A stretch of DNA of 64,000 nucleotides from contig CM019718.1 of the NCBI GenBank assembly GCA_009760885.1, forward strand, positions 32,975,030 to 33,039,029, in the 5' to 3' direction. Every line of letters starts with the position of its first letter. Within the stretch, counting starts at the first letter, position 1. This document shows, piece by piece, positions 56,516 to 64,000 of this stretch. The stretch comes from Achatina immaculata. Taxonomy: Eukaryota; Mollusca; Gastropoda; Stylommatophora; Achatinidae. Under the pieces are notes generated by a model, which did no database searches, was not told where the DNA came from, and saw nothing but the letters and a program-made list of their open reading frames with translations. Position numbers and translations under genes: made by a program.

Positions 56516-57829
56516 TCTTTTTTAGCCTTTATTACAATGTTCACGTGCGTCAACACCAGATCCTGTTCCCAACTCTTACAGTCTTAAGCAGAGATGCCCC
56601 AGGCCGGTGTGTCCAAACCCAAACTGTACTAAAGGGAAACAATCGAGCAGACAAAAAAAAAAGATCGCACCCAGCGTGAAGTTATCTAACTTTGGAGAGC
56701 CTAGAGTAGATATTTACGGCATGCATTTCGACGATATCTGGATGAAAAACTTTAATATGTCACGCTCATAATCCATTTAGGGAGCAGGGCAGTGGAAAGC
56801 CAAATCCAGGCCTGTCCCGCGGTTCAGCTACTAGAAGCCCAGCTGTCCAAACACAGAGGAAAGTAACCGTTTACCAGAATTTTTGTCTAATAAGAAAGGG
56901 GGGGGGGGGGAGAGCAGGGGTACGGGGACCCTTTCAACAATCCAGGCCCCACTCTCTTAAACACCCTGACTTCCAACCCCCCCCCCCCCAACCACCACCA
57001 CCACGACCTGCTTCTATTATAGCTTATTTTTATATTAAGAAAACACTGCTGTGATTGTAAGAATACGGAACTTTGTTTAAATATCGAACAAGCGAGTATT
57101 GTTAGCAATGCGGATACAACGACTGAATTCATTCGAATACGTGCCCCATGCTACACAAGGGCTTAGCAACGTTTAGTGTAGATGTAGTTCGGCCAGATAC
57201 ACCCTTGTGGCCCACATCGCGTATCTATCCTTTGTGTGGTAGCGAAATGTAGCGCTGGAGAAAGAGGACACAGACGGCAGAGTGTGACGTGAATTCCTCT
57301 AATATGCCCATAGTCTCGTAAACATCTGTTTAAATTAACTTTACATTGTTTAGGGGGAGGGGGCTTTATTCAAGTGATATTTATGTTCTTTTTTGTGCGG
57401 AACATTTTTAACTGAAGTGGACGGTTAAACAGTTGAATGAAATCACCGAGAAATGGTTTATTTTTTTCTGTTTTATATCATAAAATAAATGCGTGATAGA
57501 TGCTTATGTACGGTACAAAACCATTAAAAAGATAAGGTTTGTGTACGAGGTAACGCGTTCGTAAAGTGAATTTTCCCGCAGTGGACGCGTGTTGACACTT
57601 TTCATTATATTGCTGTGCCTTTATTTCTGTAGTTTTTGTTTATAGCCTAGTTTATATAAATCGTGGGATATGTGTATTTGCGTGTAGAGTATAGTTAATA
57701 GAACGAATCAATCTGCGCATATATATATATGCCCTAGTCTCTTGATACAGAATAGTTGGCAGAACTGCTGTTTACCGTCGCTCTGTTAAATATGGTATTT
57801 ACAGGGTAAAGTTGTTTACAGCCTTAAGT
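56516..57829. other. Unique DNA between arrays, no gene recognised
   Basis: A G-run at about 56899-56910 and a C-run at about 56978-56991 could pair. Around 57180-57600 the sequence is less AT-rich and has CpG-containing stretches, but no exon is supported. Confidence 0.4.
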
Positions 57830-57932
57830 TAGAATTTTCCAGCACATAGTATATGAAGTTAGACTTATCCAACACATAGTATATTGAATTAGACTTATCC
57901 AGCACATAGTACTCTTAATTAGACGTATCCAG
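57830..57932. repeat. Short tandem array, ~32-bp unit, ~3.5 copies
   Basis: Units around tagacttatccagcacatag with small changes. Confidence 0.8.
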
Positions 57933-58019
57933 CACATCAGTCAGTCGGTCATGTGCACGTCCCTTGCAGAACTTTGCCTCCCTAATAGCTCTCCTGTGAC
58001 GTTAACTCTTTTAACTGCC

Positions 58020-58250
58020 CCTTTCACTCCTGGATTAATAGGAGCGCTGCGTGATTCGGCGCTCGGTTTATAATCTGATAGTACTGGGTTCAAATCCCAG
58101 CGGGGGGGATGGTGGGATTTTTCCTGGTACCTCTAAAACATGGGTACCTGGGAAATCTGGAAACTGACCACTTTTTTATGTGTCGTGGAAATACGGGCCT
58201 AACACCGTATCCACAGTAAGTGTTAATATCACGGAAACGGGGATTTTACC
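58020..58250 (+). mobile_element. tRNA-derived SINE or tRNA pseudogene
   Basis: The head resembles a tRNA: A-box region gcgtgattcggcgctcgg (about 58049-58066), an anticodon-loop-like tttataatc, and a perfect B box ggttcaaatcc (58087-58097) closed by gggttcaaatccc pairing. The following body (acctctaaaacatgggtacc) is not tRNA, favouring a SINE. Confidence 0.65.
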
Positions 58251-58731
58251 TTCTACTTTACTCCTGAATTAATTTCCATGCTCAGCCATGAGAAATTTTA
58301 GTAGAAAGAAACTGGGGAAAAAAGTTAATCTACGATGTTAAACTATAGTTTGGTTTAGAAATGTGCAACTTTTCATTTTATTTAGACTTTGCTGAACATC
58401 TGTGTGAGCACAGACTGCCGTAGTCATGCAAGATATAGCAACCTTGTCAGTGTTCTTTTGGAGTAAAAGAGTTAAAGTTAAAAATAATAAACGTTTCTAG
58501 CGTGGTTTAAAAATGATAAGCTTTATCAATGGACTTAAAGGCGATGACAAGTTTAAAACATGAATAAAGGTAAGAACATCTTATAAATAAACCTAAAGTA
58601 AAGAAAATATTATCGATAAAAACTTATGAAGATAATAAAATCTATCAAGAATTACCATTTGCATCAACTTTTAAATTTTTCGGTTGTTAAAAAAAAGTGT
58701 TGTTTTTTTAAGGCACGAGTAGATATTAAAG
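58251..58731. other. Unique DNA, no gene
   Basis: A ggagtaaaagagttaa string near 58459-58474 also occurs near 43457, perhaps the end of a dispersed repeat. Confidence 0.4.
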
Positions 58732-59110
58732 TACAGGGTGTCCGTAAAAGCATGGTGCGATTTTGAAACTCATAAATAACAGAACTAAATGTAGCAAAGC
58801 CATGATAGTGGCACTATATTAAATAGCAACTGCATTTGGTTTCGGACAAGTAGTTAGTCACGTGACGATAACGCAATACGAAACATTCCGCTAACATGTG
58901 ACGTCATCAGTTCACGATGAAATGACAGCGCAGGGGAAGGTTCTGTGTGTTCTGCGGCTTGCCATATTTGAATACGTGAATTGCTAAATATGTCTAACGA
59001 AACTTTATGATTTATGTTTTCGTTTAGTGTGTATTTTCAATATATAATATGTATGGTTATGAAAATAAATAATTTTCAAACCCCCACCATGATTTTACGG
59101 ACACTCTGTA
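58732..59110. mobile_element. Mariner-type MITE, 379 bp
   Basis: Terminal inverted repeats of about 37 bp: left tacagggtgtccgtaaaagc, right inverted tacagagtgtccgtaaaatc, both continuing catggtg. TA dinucleotides at both ends. No transposase. It carries CACGTG at 58859-58864 and TGACGTCA at 58899-58906. It ends 223 bp before the start codon at 59334. Its termini differ from those of the mariner at 4826. Confidence 0.9.
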
Positions 59111-59333
59111 TATTTATGGAGCCTAACTTTAGATGGCTCTTTACTGTGACTCAGGAGAAGTAATCGATGTTTGTCTTAGTGCTTTTGATGCTTATTTGTG
59201 CGCGAATTGTCAGCAAGCTTACCACGAGCTATACCACGTCATGTAGAGTGAGGCTGGATTTATCTACCCTTGCGAGAGGAGAAAGATTATTGTCGCAGTC
59301 GTCAACCAAGACATCATTCGAGAGATTTATGCC

Positions 59334-59514
59334 ATGACGCGACCAGCTCTAGGAACTGTCTTACTTGGAGTTCTGACTTTCTGGGCGGTTCCTGCACGAG
59401 GACAGTGCGACCCTAGCCATGCTGTGGTTGCTGTGGCCAGCATACTGTCCACTCTGGCACTAGTAACTGTTGTTCTTGTTGGAGTGTACTGTTTCATAAG
59501 GCACGGAAGACCAG
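59334..59514 (+). CDS. First coding exon of an unidentified single-pass membrane protein
   Basis: The ATG sits in a good context (GCCATGA). The exon encodes 60 residues plus one base and ends at a CAG|GTACAG donor (phase 1). It begins MTRPALGTVLLGVLTFWAVP, a signal peptide with likely cleavage near ARG-Q. Only about five residues (QCDPS) follow before a second long hydrophobic run (about residues 29-53), closed by the basic RHGRP stop-transfer. If the first segment is cleaved, the mature protein has almost no extracellular part; if not, it would be a two-helix hairpin. Local GC is higher than the surroundings. I do not recognise the family. Downstream exons are 59706-59797 or 60319-60420, both compatible in phase. 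No transcript evidence is available. Confidence 0.5.
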
Positions 59515-59524
59515 GTACAGTATG

Positions 59525-59645
59525 ACAAACCTTCACTTTCTTATGACAAACCTACACTTTCTTATGGCAAACCTACTTTTCTTATGACAAACCTACATTT
59601 TCTTATGACAAATCTACACTTTCTTATGGCAAACCTACATTTTAT
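59525..59645. repeat. 22-bp tandem array, ~5-6 copies, intronic
   Basis: Units of tcttatgacaaacctacact+tt, beginning ten bases after the donor of the 59334 exon. Confidence 0.88.
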
Positions 59646-59705
59646 TTATTTATTTTTTTTTTTTTTGCATTTAGTCGCTCCCACTGATTTTCTATTCATT
59701 CGCAG

Positions 59706-59797
59706 AGAAGTCCACGAACGACGAAAAACAGTCTACAGTATTCATATCAAGATCTCACATTTTTTGTGAAGTTAGCGAATGGCAAAACAACGCCTAG
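59706..59797 (+). CDS. Candidate alternative terminal exon of the membrane-protein gene
   Basis: A strong acceptor (pyrimidine tract then ATTCGCAG) is followed, in the phase left by the 59334-59514 exon, by 30 codons (EKSTNDEKQSTVFISRSHIF...) and stop TAG at 59795-59797. No donor inside this stretch leads in frame into the 60319 exon, so it would be an alternative last exon giving a short cytoplasmic tail. It could also be a chance open frame. Confidence 0.3.
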
Positions 59798-60318
59798 ATA
59801 TTTATTACCTGGGACTATTTGTTTCTATATTCTTCCACTGTGGTCTTGAATGTAGTCTCACACTGACAAGACTGGCTTGAATGTGAGACCCTATTTTCCC
59901 TCAAGTACTGACGCCCATGTACTGTGCAGCCGAATGTACCTTCCTATACAAATTCAGAAGCAGTTTTCCCTGCAACTACAAGATCAGGTACCAATTTGTA
60001 TTGCTAGGACAGATTGAAGAGCGTTGGTAGCGGGTTCACTTGACATGAATAGGCATTTCAATGACAAATGTAAATCACGAACCAGCCCTTTATCGATGTA
60101 CTTAACTCGCCTCAGAAGTCTGAGTTTATTGATTATCAAAAAACTTTATTGATTGAGTTCTGATATTTACAGAGTAAAAATTGATTATACCTCAGACACA
60201 TTTTTCAGTATCTGCATCACACCCCCATTGTTAGCAATGATCATTTTTGTCATACATATATGGATGTTTCTCCTTATGTAAACGATTTTTTTTCTTTGAA
60301 AAATGTACTATGATGTAG
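59798..60318. other. Presumed intron of the membrane-protein gene
   Basis: No repeat or further exon recognised. Confidence 0.4.
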
Positions 60319-60420
60319 GACACGGAAGGTCACAAGATCGCCAGAAATACAGAAGCAGAAAAGGCGGTCACGTGAACCATAGCTTTGGATACGGTGAAGA
60401 TTTCGTTCCCCAAGATAATG
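60319..60420 (+). CDS. Candidate second exon of the membrane-protein gene (cytoplasmic tail)
   Basis: The exon is 102 bases, phase 1 to phase 1, between acceptor TGATGTAG and donor GTGAGT. Joined to 59514 it continues the open frame as a basic, hydrophilic segment: GHGRSQDRQKYRSRKGGHVN then HSFGYGEDFVPQDN. This suits the cytoplasmic side of the preceding transmembrane helix, supporting the join. The gene would continue beyond; no later exon is recognised before the window ends. Eighty bases downstream is a tandem array of donor-like motifs (60508-60812). If the donor is skipped, the frame stays open through that array to a stop near 60810. Confidence 0.42.
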
Positions 60421-60507
60421 GTGAGTTATCAAGTATAATGTCAAACGAGTTTCTTCAAGTGTTTAAGGACGCAATAAAGAGTCACAACTACATTATAAGT
60501 TTTGGGG

Positions 60508-60812
60508 TTTTCATTGTAAGTTTTACATGGGGCTTCGTTTTCATTGTAAGTTTTACATGGGGCTTTGTTTTCATTGTAAGTTTTACATGGGGCTTCGTTT
60601 TCATTGTAAGTTTTACATGGGGCTTTGTTTTCATTGTAAGTTTTACATGGGGCTTTGTTTTCATTGTAAGTTTTACATGGGGCTTTGTTTTCATTGTAAG
60701 TTTTACATGGGGCTTTGTTTTCATTGTAAGTTTTACATGGGGCTTTGTTTTCATTGTAAGTTTTACCTGGGGCTTTGTTTTCATTGTAAGTTTTACATGG
60801 GGCTTTGTCTGA
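60508..60812. repeat. 30-bp minisatellite, ~10 copies, each with a GTAAGT donor-like motif
   Basis: The unit is ttttcattgtaagttttaca followed by tggggctttg. Copies are nearly identical (ctttg/cttcg). It is open on both strands, giving FIVSFTWGFV on the plus strand. Each copy contains gtaagt in the sense of the adjacent candidate gene. Confidence 0.97.
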
Positions 60813-60939
60813 GTTAAAAGTTTCTATGGAGCCTCATTTTCATCAAGTTTCATATGGTGCATTTTTTCATTACAAGTTTCATATGTAGCATAATTTTTTT
60901 TCATTGCAAGTTTCATATGGCACATCATTTTTATCATTA

Positions 60940-61149
60940 AATGTTTCATATGTAACATCTTTTTTTCCATTAAATGTTTCATATGTAACATCTTTTTTTC
61001 CATTAAATGTTTCATATGTAACATCTTTTTTTCCATTAAATGTTTCATATGTAACATCTTTTTTTCCATTAAATGTTTCATATGTAACATCTTTTTTTCC
61101 ATTAAATGTTTCATATGTAACATCTTTTTTTCCATTAAATGTTTCATAT
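60940..61149. repeat. 33-bp minisatellite, ~6-7 copies (left part, split by a LINE)
   Basis: The unit is catatgtaacatcttttttt followed by ccattaaatgttt. A more degenerate version (ttcatatggcacatcatttt) precedes it from about 60830. Confidence 0.94.
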
Positions 61150-61558
61150 CTCTCTCTCTCTGAACCTTAAGTGCCCAGGGCACATGGGGCTTCCGCAAGG
61201 GTTTTCCACAAATGCCTGTCCTTCGCCTTTTTTTCTGCTCTTGCCCAGGTGAGCCCTCCACTGCCCAACATCCTTTCTGTTGTTCCTCTCCATGTCTCCT
61301 TTGGTCCACCCCCACCCCTGCTCCCTTGTGGTGTCCATCTTAGTGGTATCTTTGTTAGTGAGTTGTCAGTCATTCGGAGCACATGTCCCAACCATCGCAG
61401 CGTCTTTCCTCAATAACCGCTGTCAGTGGCCTCATCTGCACTTCTGCCAACAAGATGTTATTTCCCATAGTGTCTGGCCAAAACATTTCTCTAATTCTTC
61501 GTAAACATTCAGTCCGGAAAGAATTCAACTTGTTCTCTATGGTTCTGGTGATTTTCCA
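61150..61558 (-). mobile_element. LINE 3' end inserted in the 33-bp minisatellite
   Basis: Minus strand is open from 61391: MGHVLRMTDNSLTKIPLRWT, then PQGSRGGGGPKETWRGTTER and LTWARAEKKAKDRHLWKTLA. This is the C-terminus of a non-LTR reverse transcriptase (GHVLRM..., RP..TWR); the frame upstream is broken by stops. The 3' tail is (GA)n. Both flanks carry aaatgtttcatat (61137-61149 and 61559-61571), a 13-bp duplication made of array sequence. Confidence 0.85.
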
Positions 61559-61670
61559 AAATGTTTCATATGTAACATCTTTTTTCCATTAAATGTTTCA
61601 TATGGAATATCATTTTTTTTCATTACAAGTTTCATATAAAGATCAATTTTTTATTGATTTTACATAGATC
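61559..61670. repeat. 33-bp minisatellite, right part, degenerate
   Basis: One good copy, then diverged copies of the unit found at 60940-61149. Confidence 0.8.
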
Positions 61671-62702
61671 ATCATTTTCGTTATGGACTTTACAATCATC
61701 AATTTCAATAAAACTTTTAAAATGCAAATAATGGGCCGAGTTCTGCACCTGACTTCCCTAGCCCTGGCCACGAACACTTAGAACTCAGGCCAGAAATTCC
61801 TGTTTCACTCAGGAACCTGCCACAATGACAGACACGCATCACCCGACTGGCCCTTCGCTATTCCATGAACTTGACAGATCTCATTCACAAAAGATGAGAG
61901 AACACTGTTCCACTTTCTTGAATGTCTCGACAAGAGCGGCCATCTTTACACTGCAATTTTGTTTTACGTCATGTAGCGCTTTGGCACAATGCGGCTGCCT
62001 GCATTGTGTTCCTTAAGCGTCAACTTACAACGACGATTGGGCGTTTCTTAGAAGTTCTGTCACAGTTTTAAGGGTTTCGTTTAATCAGCCTTGTATCATA
62101 AAGAAGATAGTACACAGGAAAGAAACAAAAACACATACACACCCACGCATATACACCCACAAAAGAAATTGACACAGACGCTGCAGAACGTGAAAATAAG
62201 TATACAAAATGTCATATAAATTTTTTTTTGGATATGTCATGAACGGTCAGAACCTTTAGAGAACCTGATATTAGTTGGAAAACAAGAGAAAATGGAAACA
62301 GCATCAAACAGCACAACAAAGGAGACAACTGATTCGATTATAAATATCAACTACGGTACACAACGGAGGAACACAATAAAGAATGTCTATCATTACCGCG
62401 CCTGATAATGATGAAACACGACAAGATGTACGTGGAATGTGTTAGATGAAGGATATGCTGAATGTGTGTACGTGCCAACCCCTAGCTTCGTCATGCTCTG
62501 TTATCGGGTTGCTAAAGACACTTTTATGCGTGAGACATCTACCAGTGGCTAGGTGTGTTTTGTTTGCGAAACATCGGAACGAGACTCTACACCAGAGTCG
62601 TGTGCTTCATCCACTACAAGCGTCATGATTTATGTGTTTAAGAAATCTTTTCTCCGGCATGAATAAGTGACTCCACGGGCTGTCCTTCTTCCATGTTGGG
62701 GT

Positions 62703-62735
<33 letters not shown>

Positions 62736-62767
62736 ACAATTAACAGGTGTTATTACACTATTTTATT
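61671..62767. other. Unique DNA with a (GA)n tract, no gene recognised
   Basis: A (GA)n microsatellite lies at about 62702-62735. Open frames near 61825-62016 and 62446-62628 have no recognisable family; later exons of the membrane-protein gene could be hidden here. Confidence 0.4.
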
Positions 62768-63105
62768 ATTAGAAGAGCTGGATGGACTAACAAAATCTTG
62801 TCGAAAAAAAAATAAATAACAGAGACAATGTACTTTCATAGGACATGCAATGAGAAGAGAGGGCATTGAAAATATAATAACAACAGGAAAAATAGAAGGA
62901 AGAAGATCAAGAGAAATGATACTGGACAGTCTGACGGGATGGTATGAGAGGAGATCACCAACTGATCTAATGGCCTGCGTGAAGGATCGTGTACGCTGGA
63001 AAAGCATAATAGCAACACCAGTCGGCACAGCACATGATGATGATGATGATGTAGCAACACCAGTCGGCACAGCACATGATGATGATGATGATGATGATGT
63101 TATTT
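62768..63105 (+). mobile_element. RTE-like LINE 3' end with duplicated terminus
   Basis: Plus-strand frames give EELDGLTKSCRKK (frameshifted), then [38 protein letters not shown] and TPVGTAHDDDDD. Same family as 43529-44084. The last 45 bases (gtagcaacaccagtcggcac plus (GAT)n) are present twice in a row. Confidence 0.82.
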
Positions 63106-63299
63106 TGCTCGGATTACGTTAGTGTTGATCTTACATGCCTGTCCCCACCCGTCTCAGGCTACCACTTAGTACAGAGGTCGACAACCCAGGGCACGCGTCC
63201 CAAGCCTGGCACGACTGTCTGAACTGACATACACGAATCATGATCTCCTAAAACATTCAAAATTTTAATTAAATAAAAGCATAAGATTCTTTATATAGC

Positions 63300-63765
63300 T
63301 ACTAGCTGATTACCCGGCGTTGCCCGGGTATTTATTTATCCCAATCTTCTTCTAGACAGGAACCCCATCTTACCCCACCCACCGCCCCCATGCCGACTAA
63401 ACTTTAGCTTAAATGTCATCAAACAGCTTAGAGACCCCGAGCACTATGGATTCGACACTAATTTCTGTCGTTTTGGACATTTTATTTTTCATCCCTTCTC
63501 ATCCCCTCCGATGCCGATGTGGGCTGAACTTGGACTTAAACGGCATCGGCAGCTTCACTATTCATCTCAGCAACCCCGAAAACTATGGATTCGACACTAA
63601 TATCGGCCGTTTTCGATTATTTTTACACTTCACCCCCATCCTACCCCACCCTCAGGTCCCCCCTAAGAGTGATAGGAATATGTTACCCACTGTACTTTTC
63701 TCCAGATTGTAAGTCATATGTGTACCAAGTTTGGTTGAAATTGCTCCAGGCGTTCCAGAGTTATG
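63300..63765 (+). mobile_element. Dispersed repeat beginning ctgattacccggcgttgccc
   Basis: It starts agctgattacccggcgttgc and ends taccaagtttggttgaaatt, then gctccaggcgttccagagtt, followed by a (CA)n(TA)n tail. This start and end pattern is familiar from repeats scattered in invertebrate genomes, though I cannot name the family. Inside are two to three ~130-bp direct repeats around actatggattcgacactaat (63445 and 63583). Confidence 0.6.
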
Positions 63766-63767
63766 CT

Positions 63768-63769
63768 GG

Positions 63770-63831
<62 letters not shown>
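63768..63831. repeat. (CA)n(TA)n microsatellite
   Basis: About 19 CA units then about 12 TA units, forming the tail of the preceding dispersed repeat. Confidence 0.95.
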
Positions 63832-63832
<1 letters not shown>

Positions 63833-64000
63833 TCCTGTTTTTTTTTAATTCCTTCAAAATGAAAGTAGTTTGGCAGGGGAAGTAAGACTGTATAATCTGA
63901 TATCAAGTGACTTCAAACTTTTGGACTTTATTTGGTAATAAAATATATACATTTCTGTAATAAAATTTCAAAATAAAAAGCGTTCACAGCTTCAATTTCT

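Noticed and set aside
56898..56991. G-run and C-run as a functional hairpin
   Set aside because: Simple homopolymers of about a dozen bases can pair but nothing else supports a role.
60303..60812. 169-codon frame starting at 60303 as an independent gene
   Set aside because: Its first half fits better as an internal exon after a TAG acceptor at 60318, and its second half is the 30-bp minisatellite.

Overview
This is a eukaryotic, almost certainly animal, nuclear window. It is AT-rich, its one clear gene is split by GT-AG introns, and it is crowded with minisatellites and decayed transposons. The repeat types (RTE-like LINE 3' ends with short simple-sequence tails, mariner and hAT relics, tRNA-derived SINEs, a GIY-YIG Penelope-like fragment, very many 30-50 bp tandem arrays) suggest a lophotrochozoan, perhaps a mollusc; that is an inference, not proven here.

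The one securely identified gene is actin-related protein 2 (ARP2/ACTR2), minus strand, 51139 to 33741. It has eight coding exons that join in frame into a complete protein of 395 residues, the size expected for the family. Its first exon is flanked by ETS-type CCGGAAG sites. Its seven introns total about 16 kb; all but the last carry minisatellites and/or transposon fragments.

Upstream of ARP2 on the opposite strand, around 59.3-60.4 kb, lies the start of an unidentified gene. Its first exon encodes a signal peptide followed almost at once by a transmembrane helix; a phase-compatible exon follows at 60319-60420. A mariner-type MITE carrying a full CRE palindrome and a CACGTG E-box ends about 220 bp before the start codon. 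An array of consensus-like splice donors lies just after the second exon.

The left half (1-33 kb) has no gene I can identify. A few exon-like segments on the plus strand (best 12172-12291) are reported with low confidence. It also holds an inactivated mariner (4826-6123), LINE, Penelope-like, SINE and hAT relics, and many tandem arrays.

By my own boundaries, minisatellites make up roughly 10 kb of the 64 kb. Three retroelements sit inside minisatellites, with target-site duplications made of the array's own sequence. A pair of related elements (36322-37805 and 52549-53329), 5'-truncated with (GAA)n tails and clear target duplications, belongs to no family I recognise.
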